DNA of 64,000 nucleotides, taken from CAXNKH01 sp049296795 (lineage in GTDB: Bacteria > Pseudomonadota > Gammaproteobacteria > Burkholderiales > Burkholderiaceae_C). The notes under the pieces are model-generated. The model was not told the origin of the DNA and searched no databases. It was given only the letters and a program-made list of their open reading frames with translations. Shown in pieces: positions 9,711 through 19,800 of this stretch. Positions within the stretch are counted from its first letter, which is position 1, and the number at the start of each line of letters is the position of its first letter. The DNA lies in assembly GCA_049296795.1 (NCBI GenBank), contig JBAQTC010000042.1, positions 1 through 64,000 on the forward strand, read 5' to 3'. The translations under genes and the position numbers were made by a program.

Positions 9711-11317
9711 TGGCCGTTCTGCAATCCCAACTCAATCCGCGTTCGGCCGATTTTTTGGCCAATAGCCAGGCCATGACCGCGCTGGTCGATGACTTGAATC
9801 AGCAAATCAGCCAGGCCGCAGCCGGCGGTGGCGAAGCCGCACGAGCCAAACATCTGGCCCGGGGCAAGCTGCTGCCGCGCGAGCGCATTAATTTGTTACT
9901 TGACCCGGGAACGCCTTTTCTGGAGCTTTCGCCGCTGGCCGCCCATGGCATGTACCGGGGCGATGCCCCGTGTGCCGGTCTGATTGCCGGCATTGGTCGC
10001 ATCAGCGGTGTCGACTGCCTAGTGGTTTGCAATGACGCAACGGTCAAAGGCGGAACCTATTACCCAATGACGGTGAAGAAACATTTGCGAGCGCAGGAAG
10101 TCGCGCAGCAAAACAACCTGCCTTGCATTTACTTGGTCGACTCGGGTGGTGCGAACTTGCCCAATCAGGACGAAGTGTTTCCTGATCGTGATCATTTTGG
10201 TCGAATTTTTTACAACCAAGCGCAGATGAGTGCGCAGGGCGTGACGCAAATTGCCGTGGTCATGGGCTCGTGCACAGCAGGCGGCGCTTATGTGCCGGCC
10301 ATGAGCGATGAAGCCATCATTGTGAAGAACCAGGGAACCATTTTCTTGGGCGGCCCTCCGCTGGTGAAAGCCGCGACTGGCGAAATCGTCTCAAGCGAGG
10401 ATCTCGGTGGTGCTGAAGTTCATACCCGGCTTTCGGGCGTGGCCGACCACCTGGCAGAAAACGACGCCCATGCCCTGGCGTTGGCACGCCAGGCCGTTGC
10501 GAATCTGAACCGGCGCAAAACGAGTCAGCAGTTGCTGCGCCCGGCAGTGCCGCCTGTTTTTGCGGCGCAAGAGTTGTATGGCGTGGTGCCAGCCGACACC
10601 CGCAAGTCCTACGATGTGCACGACATCATTGCGCGTATCGTGGACGCCAGCGACTTCGCTGAATTCAAGGCGCTGTATGGCACCACCCTGGTTTGTGGTT
10701 TTGCCCATATCGAAGGCATGCCAGTGGGCATTGTTGCCAACAACGGCATCTTGTTTTCTGAATCGGCACAAAAAGGCGCGCATTTCATCGAACTGTGTTG
10801 CCAGCGCAAAGTGCCACTGGTGTTTTTGCAGAACATCACGGGCTTTATGGTCGGACGAAAATATGAAAATGAAGGTATCGCCCGCCATGGCGCCAAGCTG
10901 GTGACCGCCGTAGCTACCGCTTCAGTGCCGAAGTTCACCGTCATCATTGGCGGCAGTTACGGTGCCGGCAATTACGGCATGTGCGGCCGAGCCTACTCGC
11001 CGCGCTTGTTGTGGATGTGGCCCAACGCCAGGATTTGCGTGATGGGAGGCGAACAGGCCGCCGGCGTGCTCGCCACGGTCAAACGTGATGGCATCGAAGC
11101 GCGTGGCGGAACTTGGAGCGCCGAGGAAGAAGCAGCGTTCAAGCAGCCGGTGCTCGATCAGTTCAATCATCAGTCCCATCCTTATTACGCCAGCGCCCGG
11201 CTCTGGGATGATGGCGTGATCGACCCCGCAGACACGCGTCGCGTGCTGGCGCTGGGTTTGTCGGCCGCCATGAATCAAGCGATTCCCGAGACTCGATTTG
11301 GTGTGTTCAGGATGTAG
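9710..11317 (+). CDS. liuB: Methylcrotonyl-CoA carboxylase, carboxyltransferase (beta) subunit
   Basis: The 535-aa subunit transfers the carboxyl group from biotin to 3-methylcrotonyl-CoA in leucine/isovalerate breakdown. It matches the biotin-dependent carboxyltransferase family over its length: N-terminal RERINLLLDPGTPFLE, the VKGGTYYPMTVKKHLRAQE segment, the oxyanion-forming GSCTAGGAYVPAMSDE, and the C-terminal GGSYGAGNYGMCGRAY. Length equals that of known MCC beta subunits, and pairing with the biotin subunit liuD two genes on supports MCC over propionyl- or geranyl-CoA carboxylase. Start ATG 9710 overlaps the rhodanese stop; the frame is open further upstream but antisense to nothing useful and within rhodanese coding sequence. 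Confidence 0.93.
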   Translation: MAVLQSQLNPRSADFLANSQAMTALVDDLNQQISQAAAGGGEAARAKHLARGKLLPRERINLLLDPGTPFLELSPLAAHGMYRGDAPCAGLIAGIGRISGVDCLVVCNDATVKGGTYYPMTVKKHLRAQEVAQQNNLPCIYLVDSGGANLPNQDEVFPDRDHFGRIFYNQAQMSAQGVTQIAVVMGSCTAGGAYVPAMSDEAIIVKNQGTIFLGGPPLVKAATGEIVSSEDLGGAEVHTRLSGVADHLAENDAHALALARQAVANLNRRKTSQQLLRPAVPPVFAAQELYGVVPADTRKSYDVHDIIARIVDASDFAEFKALYGTTLVCGFAHIEGMPVGIVANNGILFSESAQKGAHFIELCCQRKVPLVFLQNITGFMVGRKYENEGIARHGAKLVTAVATASVPKFTVIIGGSYGAGNYGMCGRAYSPRLLWMWPNARICVMGGEQAAGVLATVKRDGIEARGGTWSAEEEAAFKQPVLDQFNHQSHPYYASARLWDDGVIDPADTRRVLALGLSAAMNQAIPETRFGVFRM

Positions 11318-11323
11318 ACCCCA

Positions 11324-12121
11324 ATGCAAATCGATAGCCCTACCCCCATTGAAATACGCAGACCGACGCCGCAAGTCGCCGAGGTCTGGCTGAACCGTCC
11401 CGAGGTTCGTAACGCTTTCAACGAATCCGTCATTGCGGGTTTGACACAGGCGTTCACCGTTTTGTCAGATGACCCGCAAGTTCGCGTCATTGTTTTGGCC
11501 GCGCAAGGAAAAGCTTTTTGCGCTGGCGCTGACCTGAACTGGATGCGGCGCATGGCTGATTATTCGGAGCAAGAAAATCTGGCTGATGCAGCGACCATGG
11601 CTGAGATGCTGCGCGTGATCCACCGTTGTTCCAAGCCAACCATAGCCCGGATTCAAGGCGATGTGTTCGCTGGTGGCATGGGTTTGGTCGCCGCTTGTGA
11701 CATGGCGGTGAGCGTGGACAGCGCCAGTTTTTGTTTGAGTGAAGTCAAGCTGGGGTTGATACCGGCCACCATCAGCCCGTATCTGATTCAGGCCATGGGT
11801 GCGCGTGCGGCGCAGCGTTATTTCTTGACGGCCGAGCGCTTCAGCGCCGAGCAGGCTTTGCGCCTGGGGCTGCTGCATGAAGTGGTAACGCTTGACGCAC
11901 TGGATGCCAAAGTGGCCGAGCTGATGGCGGCCTTGCTGGCTGCCAGTCCGAATGCAGTTCGCTCGGCCAAGCAATTGGTGCACGAGGTCGCTGGGCGCGG
12001 CATCACGCCCGAGTTGATCGCCAGCACCGTGGCCCATATTGCCCAGAGCCGCGCCAGTCAGGATGGCCGTGAAGGCGTGCAATCTTTCCTGCAAAAACGC
12101 CAGCCCAACTGGTTGTCGTGA
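11324..12121 (+). CDS. liuC: Methylglutaconyl-CoA hydratase
   Basis: A 265-aa enoyl-CoA hydratase/isomerase placed between the two methylcrotonyl-CoA carboxylase subunit genes, the standard LiuC position. It hydrates 3-methylglutaconyl-CoA to HMG-CoA. Landmarks: NRPEVRNAFNE near the N-terminus, the first oxyanion segment GKAFCAGADLNWMRRM, the second QGDVFAGGMGLVAACDMA, and EVKLGLIPATISPY. Length is that of a single crotonase domain. The stop TGA shares its A with the ATG of liuD (12121), so the two are translationally coupled. Confidence 0.92.
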   Translation: MQIDSPTPIEIRRPTPQVAEVWLNRPEVRNAFNESVIAGLTQAFTVLSDDPQVRVIVLAAQGKAFCAGADLNWMRRMADYSEQENLADAATMAEMLRVIHRCSKPTIARIQGDVFAGGMGLVAACDMAVSVDSASFCLSEVKLGLIPATISPYLIQAMGARAAQRYFLTAERFSAEQALRLGLLHEVVTLDALDAKVAELMAALLAASPNAVRSAKQLVHEVAGRGITPELIASTVAHIAQSRASQDGREGVQSFLQKRQPNWLS

Positions 12122-14121
12122 TGTTCCAGAAAATCCTGATTGCCAACCGGGGTGAAATTGCCTGTCGGGTGGCTGCGACAGCCAAGCGCATGGGAATCCG
12201 GAGCGTGGCGGTTTATTCCGACGCTGATGCCCAGTCCAAACACGTGAGCGCCTGTGATGAGGCGATCCGCATCGGGGGCAATGCGCCGCAAGACAGTTAT
12301 CTGCGCTGGGATCGCATCATCGCGGCGGCGCAAGCCAGCGGTGCTCAGGCGATTCATCCGGGCTATGGTTTCTTGAGTGAGAACGCACAATTTGCCCAAG
12401 CCTGCGCTGACGCGGGCCTGGTGTTTATCGGCCCCAGCCCTTCAGCCATTCAGGCCATGGGCGGCAAAGCACAAGCCAAGCAGTTGATGGCGCAAGCAGC
12501 CGTTCCGCTGGTGCCGGGTTACCACGGCGAAGACCAAACCTCAGAGCGACTGCAACGCGAGGCCGATGGACTTGGCTACCCGGTACTGATCAAAGCCAGT
12601 GCCGGCGGTGGTGGCAAGGGTATGCGGGTGGTCGAACAAGCGGGTGATTTCGCCTCGGCGCTGCAGAGTTGCCAGCGCGAAGCGCTCAGTAGTTTCGGCG
12701 ATGAAGCGGTACTGATTGAAAAATACTTGCAGCGCCCGCGTCATATTGAAATCCAGGTGTTTGCCGACAACCATGGCAACTATGTCCATTTATTCGAGCG
12801 TGATTGCTCGGTGCAGCGGCGCCATCAGAAAATCTTGGAGGAAGCGCCGGCTCCGGGCATGACGCTGCAGATGCGCGCCCAGATGGGGGCGGCGGCACTC
12901 GCTGCGGCCCGCGCCGTGAACTATGTGGGTGCGGGGACAGTCGAGTTCATTGTGGAGCAAGATCAGTTCTTCTTCATGGAAATGAATACCCGGTTGCAGG
13001 TTGAACACCCGGTGACGGAGGCGATCACCGGGCTCGATCTGGTGGAGTGGCAGCTGAGAGTTGCAGCGGGTGAGATCTTGCCCCTGCGCCAAGACCAGCT
13101 GCAAATCAACGGTCATGCGATCGAGGCGCGGATTTGTGCGGAGAACCCGGACAACAATTTCTTGCCTGCGACTGGCAATTTACAGCTGCTGGTGTTGCCT
13201 GAATGCAGCAGTTTTCAGTGGGGGCTTGGCAGCGTCCGGGTCGATTCGGGCGTGCGCCAAGGAGACGACATCACGCCATTTTATGACCCGATGTTGGCCA
13301 AACTGATCGTGCACGGTGCGACCCGACAAGACGCGTTGGAGCGGCTCGATGCGGCACTGGCGCAAACCCATGTGCTGGGGCTGAACAACAACATCCAGTT
13401 CTTGCGCCATGTGCTGCAAAGTCGATCGTTTGTGCAGGCCGATCTGGATACTGGCCTGATTCCGCGCGAGCAGGATCATGTGTTTGCGCAGCAGCGGCTC
13501 GGGCTGTCGCTGGTGGTCGCTGCGGCCCTGGCGTTCGTTTTGCGGCAAGAGCAAGCGCTCGAGCAGAGCCATGCCGAGCACTGGTTCGATCCTTGGGAAC
13601 GAAGGGACGGCTGGCGCTCGAATGGTGCGCATCAGCGGCATTTTGATTTTGAGTTCCAGTCGCAAGTGCAGCGTGCTTGGCTGCGTTATGGGCCGCAAGG
13701 CGCGCTCATGCTGACGATAGGGGGCGACAGCGCGGGCTTGAGTTGGACCAGTGACGGCCCTACGTTGCAGCTGCAATTTGCCGGCCACAGCGAGCGGGTC
13801 GATGTTTACCGTCAAGACGAAGTTTTCCATGTGTTCGCCGCTGCGGGCGCGAGTCAAATTAGGTTGGTCGATGCCTTGGCCCATGCCGGCGAACATCATG
13901 CCGAGTCCGGCCGACTGAGTGCGCCGATGCCGGGCAAGTTGCTTAGTTTTGCGGTGCAAGTGGGCGATGCCGTGACCAAGGGCCAGACGCTGGCCGTGCT
14001 CGAGGCCATGAAAATGGAACACAGCATTGCCGCCCCCATTGACGGTGTGGTCGGCGAGCTTTTGTATTCGCCTGGCGACCAAGTGGTCGAAGGCGCGGAG
14101 TTGCTTAAACTCTGCGTCTGA
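12121..14121 (+). CDS. liuD: Methylcrotonyl-CoA carboxylase, biotin-containing (alpha) subunit
   Basis: The 666-aa protein carries biotin carboxylase and biotin-carrier domains and makes carboxybiotin from bicarbonate and ATP for LiuB. Seen in order: FQKILIANRGEIACRV (N-terminal pre-ATP-grasp), ATP-binding KASAGGGGKGMRVV, FFFMEMNTRLQVEHPVTE in the ATP-grasp core, the BT-like middle region, and the biotinyl domain with Lys631 in AMKM. ATG 12121 is preferred over GTG 12118 because MFQKILIANRGE is the normal family start. Bicarbonate supply by a carbonic anhydrase is a general need of such enzymes, though the one at the left edge is far away. Confidence 0.95.
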   Translation: MFQKILIANRGEIACRVAATAKRMGIRSVAVYSDADAQSKHVSACDEAIRIGGNAPQDSYLRWDRIIAAAQASGAQAIHPGYGFLSENAQFAQACADAGLVFIGPSPSAIQAMGGKAQAKQLMAQAAVPLVPGYHGEDQTSERLQREADGLGYPVLIKASAGGGGKGMRVVEQAGDFASALQSCQREALSSFGDEAVLIEKYLQRPRHIEIQVFADNHGNYVHLFERDCSVQRRHQKILEEAPAPGMTLQMRAQMGAAALAAARAVNYVGAGTVEFIVEQDQFFFMEMNTRLQVEHPVTEAITGLDLVEWQLRVAAGEILPLRQDQLQINGHAIEARICAENPDNNFLPATGNLQLLVLPECSSFQWGLGSVRVDSGVRQGDDITPFYDPMLAKLIVHGATRQDALERLDAALAQTHVLGLNNNIQFLRHVLQSRSFVQADLDTGLIPREQDHVFAQQRLGLSLVVAAALAFVLRQEQALEQSHAEHWFDPWERRDGWRSNGAHQRHFDFEFQSQVQRAWLRYGPQGALMLTIGGDSAGLSWTSDGPTLQLQFAGHSERVDVYRQDEVFHVFAAAGASQIRLVDALAHAGEHHAESGRLSAPMPGKLLSFAVQVGDAVTKGQTLAVLEAMKMEHSIAAPIDGVVGELLYSPGDQVVEGAELLKLCV

Positions 14122-14135
14122 TCTCGAAAGAATTC

Positions 14136-15056
14136 ATGAAAGTAAGTTTTTGTTGTGCCGACACCAAGGCTGAACCTTGGCTGGCGGGTTTGCGTGCCGC
14201 TTTACCCGGGGCCAGCATTGCGCCTTGGGCCCGTGGTGCGGAGCTGGCCGATTACGCCGTGGTGTGGGCCCCACCCCAGCAATTCATTGATGAGCAAAAC
14301 CAACTCAAGGCGCTGTTCAATATCGGTGCCGGGGTTGATGCTTTGATGAAGCTCAAACTGCCAGAGCAGTTGTTGGTGGTTCGACTCGACGATGCCGGCA
14401 TGGCGGTGCAAATGTCAGAGTACGTTTGCCACGCGCTGATTCGGCACTTCCGCGAACTTGATGCCTACGAAGCGGCCATGGCGAAAGGCCAGTGGTCTTT
14501 TCGCAAGCCGCGGCGTCGCGCCGATTGTCCGGTGGGGGTCATGGGTTTGGGTGTTCTGGGTTCGCGGGTGGCCAGGGCGATTACCCAGTTCGATTTTCCG
14601 GTGCTGGGCTGGAGCCGTAGCGCCAAGCAGATCGAGGGCATTCGCTGCTTTGCCGGCGAGGATCAATTGGGAGATTTTCTGTCCCAAAGCAAGGTGCTGG
14701 TCTGCCTGTTACCGCTGACGCCACAGACCACCGGCATTTTGCGGCGTGAAACCTTGTCGCAATTGCAAAGCGGGGCCTACTTGATCAATGTGGCGCGCGG
14801 CGAGCATCTGGTTGATCAAGAGTTGTTGGACCTGGTGGATTCAGGCCAAATGGCCGGCGCCACGCTCGATGTGTTTCGGCAAGAGCCGCTGCCGCTCGAT
14901 CATCCTTTTTGGCGCAACCCTAAAATCACGCTGACGCCGCACACCTCAGCGCGTACTTTGCGCGAGGAAAGCATTGCCCAGATCGCGCAGAAAATCCAAG
15001 CGATCCAGCGTGGCGAGCGGGTTGCCGGTATCGTCCAAAGCCATCGCGGTTATTGA
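14136..15056 (+). CDS. D-2-hydroxyacid dehydrogenase, GhrA-like
   Basis: A 306-aa NAD(P)-dependent dehydrogenase of the glyoxylate/hydroxypyruvate reductase A type. The dinucleotide site is VMGLGVLGSRVARAI (about residues 135-149); the catalytic Arg lies in NVARGEHLVD, and the active-site Glu/His pair in FRQEPLPLDHPFW and TLTPHTSA. The gene is inserted between liuD and the HMG-CoA lyase gene with short gaps (14 and 13 bp) and is therefore probably co-expressed. It is not a known step of leucine breakdown; glyoxylate or another 2-oxoacid arising from the neighbouring aromatic module may be the substrate (inference). Confidence 0.85.
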   Translation: MKVSFCCADTKAEPWLAGLRAALPGASIAPWARGAELADYAVVWAPPQQFIDEQNQLKALFNIGAGVDALMKLKLPEQLLVVRLDDAGMAVQMSEYVCHALIRHFRELDAYEAAMAKGQWSFRKPRRRADCPVGVMGLGVLGSRVARAITQFDFPVLGWSRSAKQIEGIRCFAGEDQLGDFLSQSKVLVCLLPLTPQTTGILRRETLSQLQSGAYLINVARGEHLVDQELLDLVDSGQMAGATLDVFRQEPLPLDHPFWRNPKITLTPHTSARTLREESIAQIAQKIQAIQRGERVAGIVQSHRGY

Positions 15057-15069
15057 TGTCGGAGTGATC

Positions 15070-15978
15070 ATGAAGCTGCCCACCAAAGTCAAACTGGTCG
15101 AAGTCGGTCCACGCGACGGACTGCAAAACGAAAAGCAAACCGTTCCCGCAGCCATCAAGGTGGAGCTGATTCAGCGCTTGCAGCGTGCTGGCCTGAAGGA
15201 AATCGAGGTCACCAGTTTTGTCAGCCCCAAGTGGGTGCCGCAAATGGCCGATGCGGCCGAAGTCATGTCGGGTATTTCGCGCCAGCCCGAAATTCGCTAC
15301 TCGGTGCTCACGCCCAACCTCAAAGGCTTTACGGCTGCTCTGGGATCCAAGCCCGATGAGATCGTGGTGTTTGCCGCGGCCAGTGAATCGTTCAGCCAAC
15401 GCAATATCAATTGCTCAATTGGCGAAAGCCTAGAGCGCTTTGCGCCGGTGGTACAAGCTGCACGCGAGCATGGTATTTATGTGCGCGGCGCTATTTCCTG
15501 TGCGCTGGGCTGTCCTTATGAAGGCTCGGTTACGCCGGATCAGGTGGAACGGGTGGCGCGCTTGATGAAGGGCATAGGCGTGCAGCACGCCGGCGTCTGC
15601 GACACGATTGGAGTGGGTACACCGCGCCAGACGCAATCGGCTTTTGAGGCCGCGCTCAAGCACTTCGACCTTAACGATGTTTCGGGTCATTTCCATGACA
15701 CCTATGGCCAGGCCTTGGCCAATACCTTGAGGGCGCTCGAGCTCGGCGTCTGGCAATTTGATGCCTCGGTGGCGGGACTCGGTGGCTGCCCTTATGCCAA
15801 AGGCGCGACCGGCAATGTGGCGACCGAAGATGTGGTTTATATGTTGCACGGCATGGGCATAGCCACCGGCATCGACCTGGACGCGTTGCTGGATGCAGGG
15901 CAATTCATCAGTAATTTTTTGGGTAGAAAAACCAGCTCGCGGGTGGCCTCGGCCTTGCTGAGCAAGCGAATGGCTTGA
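15070..15978 (+). CDS. liuE: Hydroxymethylglutaryl-CoA lyase
   Basis: The 302-aa TIM-barrel lyase splits HMG-CoA into acetoacetate and acetyl-CoA, the last specific step of leucine degradation. It shows the N-terminal VGPRDGLQNE with the catalytic Arg15-Asp16, the metal-binding HFHDTYG segment, and the HMG-CoA lyase signature GLGGCPYAKGATGNVATED with its catalytic Cys near residue 238. ATG 15070 is used since it gives the canonical KLPTKVKLVEVGPRDG start; upstream frame lies within the preceding gene. The missing first enzymes of the pathway (isovaleryl-CoA dehydrogenase liuA) must be elsewhere. Confidence 0.96.
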   Translation: MKLPTKVKLVEVGPRDGLQNEKQTVPAAIKVELIQRLQRAGLKEIEVTSFVSPKWVPQMADAAEVMSGISRQPEIRYSVLTPNLKGFTAALGSKPDEIVVFAAASESFSQRNINCSIGESLERFAPVVQAAREHGIYVRGAISCALGCPYEGSVTPDQVERVARLMKGIGVQHAGVCDTIGVGTPRQTQSAFEAALKHFDLNDVSGHFHDTYGQALANTLRALELGVWQFDASVAGLGGCPYAKGATGNVATEDVVYMLHGMGIATGIDLDALLDAGQFISNFLGRKTSSRVASALLSKRMA

Positions 15979-15991
15979 GTCCGGCAGCGTC

Positions 15992-16213
15992 ATGAATGAA
16001 ATTGAGAAACTGGCTCGTCGCGTGCGCCTCAACCCACAGGGAGAACCCCCTTCGCCCTGCCTATCGGTTTGCATCATAGGCGCCGACAATGGCTGGTGTC
16101 AGGGCTGTTTTCGCACCATTGAAGAAGTCGCCGCTTGGCCTGAACTCGACCGACAGGCCAAGCGAGAGGTCTGGCTTAGGATTGAACAACGCGTGAAAAC
16201 CATCGCTGCATGA
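15992..16213 (+). CDS. DUF1289-family small cysteine-rich protein
   Basis: A 73-aa protein with the DUF1289 pattern: SPCLSVCIIGADNGWCQGC, then FRTIEEVAAW. The four cysteines (CX3C and CX2C) suggest a bound metal ion or Fe-S centre. Function unknown; members are common beside fatty-acid and aromatic catabolic genes in Proteobacteria. Its end overlaps the start of the next gene by 4 bp (ATGA at 16210), so the two are probably translated together. Confidence 0.85.
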   Translation: MNEIEKLARRVRLNPQGEPPSPCLSVCIIGADNGWCQGCFRTIEEVAAWPELDRQAKREVWLRIEQRVKTIAA

Positions 16214-16863
16214 AACACATTACTTTCTATCTTGACTTTATTTCACCTTACGCTTACTTGGCGTTTGAGAAATTACCCGAAATTTTGATGGGCCACAGCT
16301 ACAGCGTGCGCTACAAGCCTGTGCTGTTGGCTGGCATGTTGAAACACCATGGCCAACTGGGGCCGGCAGAAATTGTGCCCAAGCGTGAGTGGACTTACCG
16401 CCAAGTGCAGTGGCTGGCGCACAGTCAAGGCGTTGATCTGAAAATGCCAGCGCTCCACCCGTTTAACCCGTTGGCCTTGCTGCGACTGGCGCTGGCTTGC
16501 GGCAAGCAAGGAGAGGCCAACCGTTTTGTTTGCGAGACCTTGTTTCGCCATGTCTGGTGCGGTGGCGAAGATGCGCTCGACCCCCAGCGTCTGGTGGCAC
16601 TGGCAGAGCAGCTCTGTCCGGCGCGTGATGTGGGCAGTGACGAGGTCAAGCAAGAGCTCAAAGTCAATACCCAACAAGCGATCGAGCACGGCGTGTTTGG
16701 CGTTCCTACGTTCGAGGTCGATGGAAAATTGTTTTGGGGTTTTGATGCCCTGCCTATGTTGCGAGATTATGTGAGTGCGGCGCCCTGGTTTGATGAGCCG
16801 CATTGGGATGGCGCAGCCAACCGACCGAGTGGCGCCAGCCGAGAAACTGAAAGACCGCGCTGA
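16210..16863 (+). CDS. 2-hydroxychromene-2-carboxylate isomerase-like protein (DsbA/kappa-GST fold)
   Basis: A 217-aa protein of the DsbA-like family that includes NahD. It opens with FYLDFISPYAYLAFE, in which Ser replaces the DsbA cysteine, as in glutathione-dependent isomerases of naphthalene breakdown. The C-terminal GVFGVPTFEVDGKLFWG is the cis-Pro region of the fold. Family members often sit in acyl-CoA operons with no naphthalene genes, so the true reaction is unknown; a glutathione-dependent isomerisation is a reasonable guess. It ends 4 bp before uvrA. Confidence 0.82.
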   Translation: MKHITFYLDFISPYAYLAFEKLPEILMGHSYSVRYKPVLLAGMLKHHGQLGPAEIVPKREWTYRQVQWLAHSQGVDLKMPALHPFNPLALLRLALACGKQGEANRFVCETLFRHVWCGGEDALDPQRLVALAEQLCPARDVGSDEVKQELKVNTQQAIEHGVFGVPTFEVDGKLFWGFDALPMLRDYVSAAPWFDEPHWDGAANRPSGASRETERPR

Positions 16864-16867
16864 TCCT

Positions 16868-19800
16868 ATGACTTCTTCCCTGATCCGCATTCGCGGAGCG
16901 CGTCAGCACAACCTCAAAAACCTTGATCTCGACATTCGCACTGGTGAACTGACGGTGGTGACAGGTCCCAGTGGCTCGGGCAAATCAAGCTTGGTGTTCG
17001 ACACGCTGTACGCTGAAGGTCAGCGCCGTTATGTCGAAACTTTCTCGGCCTATGCGCGTCAGTTTCTCGACCGCATGGACAAACCGGCAGTGGACCGAAT
17101 CGAAGGCGTTCCACCGGCCATTGCCATCGATCAGACCAACCCGGTTCGCTCGTCCCGCTCAACGGTCGGAACCATGACCGAGCTCAACGACCACCTGAAA
17201 TTGTTGTGGTCCAGGGCGGCTCAATTGTTTGACCGCCACAGCGCCGATGAAGTCCGGCACGACACGCCCGAGACCATTTATGCCGAATTGCAGCAGCGTT
17301 GTGAACTTTTGGAGCGCGGGCAATTTTTCGCCGGGCCGTCCCAAGAAAAATTAGCCCCCTCGGGGGGCAGCGAATTACACGAAGTGAAGAGCGTGGGGGT
17401 ACGGCTCGTCCTGACTTTCCCGGTCGAATTGCCCGCCAGCACCAGTGCTGAAGAAGTCACGCAATGGTTGTCGGCCAGTGGTTTCACTCGCGTCCAGGCC
17501 GAGCGTGAAATACAGCAGCGCAAAGTACTCGATGTGGTGGCTGATCGGTTCCGACTGGCCAGCGTGGAGAAAGCGCGTGTGATGGAGGCGATCGAGGTTG
17601 CACTCAAGCGCGGCAGCGGCCGGCTCAACGTTTATGTGCTCGATCAGGTGCACAGCGCCGATTCCGGGGCAGGGCCAAGCGTGGGCTCTGGCAGCACGAT
17701 CTGGAAGTTTTCCACGGGCCTGCATTGTCCGCAGAGCGACCTGAGCTATACCGACCCGATCGCGTCGATGTTCTCCTTCAACTCGGCACTCGGCGCTTGC
17801 GACAGTTGTCGTGGTTTTGGCCGCGTTATCGGCATCGATCTAGGGCTGGTAATACCCAACCACAAGCTCACGCTGCGTTCTGGCGCGATCAAGCCGATGC
17901 AGACCCCGGCTTGGGCCGAGTGCCAGGATGACTTGATGCGACATGCTGAAGTGGCTGGCATTCCACGCGATACGCCCTGGTACCAGCTCACGCCCGAGCA
18001 GCAACAGTGGGTGATCAAGGGTTCACCGAACTGGAATGGGAAATGGAACCAACACTGGTTTGGCATTAACCGGTTCTTCGAGTACCTAGAGACCAAGTCT
18101 TACAAAATGCACATCCGGGTGCTGCTCTCCAAGTACCGCAGCTACACCACTTGCCCGAGTTGCGCTGGCGCTCGGCTCAAAACCGAGAGCTTGCTCTGGC
18201 GTATCGGCACGCGTTCGGGTGCTGATGAAGTGCTAGCACCCACCCAGCGCTTCATGCCCCAAGGCGTGCGCTGGAGCCCCGAGCAGCTCATGGCCCTGCC
18301 GGGTTTGTGTCTGCATGACTTAATGTGTCTGCCGCTGGAGAAAGTGCGCCGCTTCTTTGAACAATTGGGGTCAACTCATGGGGGGCAGATCCCGATTCAG
18401 GACGGCCCGATGAGTGGCGACAAATCAAGCTCAACGACATCGGGCTCTGACCCCCATTCGCGCACCGGTGAACAGCAAGCACTCAAGTTGCTGCTGGATG
18501 AAATAAACACCCGATTGAGCTACCTGTGCAGTGTGGGCATCGGCTATTTGACGCTGGACCGCCAGAGCCGCACTTTGTCGGGGGGTGAGGTTCAGCGCAT
18601 CAACCTGACCACGGCGCTGGGGACCTCGTTGGTCAACACGCTGTTTGTGCTGGATGAGCCCAGCATTGGTTTGCACCCGCGCGACATGCACCGAATCATC
18701 GAGGCGATGGCGCGCTTGCGCGACGCGGGCAATACTTTGGTGGTGGTCGAGCACGACCCGGCCGTGATGCTGGCGGCCGATCGAATGATCGACATGGGGC
18801 CGGGACCAGGTGCGCGCGGCGGGCAGATTGTGTTTGACGGCACAACGGATGACTTGCGCCATGCCAACACCTTGACCGGTGCCTACTTGGGTGGGCGAAA
18901 ACAAGTGGGTCTGGGCTTTCAGCGTTTGGTGACGCAGAGCACGCCGCGCTTGATCCTCGAAGGTGCGAATGAACACAACCTGAAGAACGTCAGCGTTGAG
19001 ATTCCTCTGGGGCGATTGGTCTGCGTCACCGGGGTCAGCGGCTCGGGCAAGTCGACTCTGATTCAGGATGTGTTGACGCCGGCCTTGTTGCGTCACTTTG
19101 GCAAAGCTACCGAAACACCGGGGCGGTTCGAGCGGCTGCTGGGCGCCGAACAGCTCAGTGAAGTGGTGTTTGTGGACCAGTCACCGATTGGAAAAACAGC
19201 GCGCTCCAATCCGGCGAGTTATGTGGGCGCGTGGGATGCCGTGCGCGAAATCTTTGCCACTGCCACCCTGTCCCGTCAGCGTGGCTACAGCGCCAGCAAA
19301 TTCAGTTTCAACTATGGTGACGGTCGTTGTGCGAGCTGCGGCGGATCGGGCTTTGAGCATGTGGAAATGCAATTCCTCAGTGATGTTTATTTGCGTTGCC
19401 CTGATTGCGATGGCAAGCGCTTCAGGCCTGAGATTTTGGAAGTCAGGATAGAACGGAAAATGCCGGCGACATGGGGCGCTGACCCCAGTTCTCTTGTCGC
19501 GAAGATGGTGAGCTTGAACGTCGTCGAAGTTCTCGACCTGACCGTTCACGAAGCCGCCACTTTGTTTGCGAGCGACCGCGAGGTGATTCGCGCCTTGCAG
19601 CCCATCGTGGATGTGGGGCTGGACTATGTGAAGCTCGGCCAGAGCGTTCCCACGCTCTCGGGGGGTGAAGCGCAACGTCTGAAGCTGGCGGGTTTTCTGG
19701 CCGAGGCTGCCAAAACGGCCAGCAACAGCCGCCAAGCTTTGGCGCGCAAGGGAACGCTGTTCATGTTTGACGAGCCCACCACCGGGCTGCACTTTGACGA

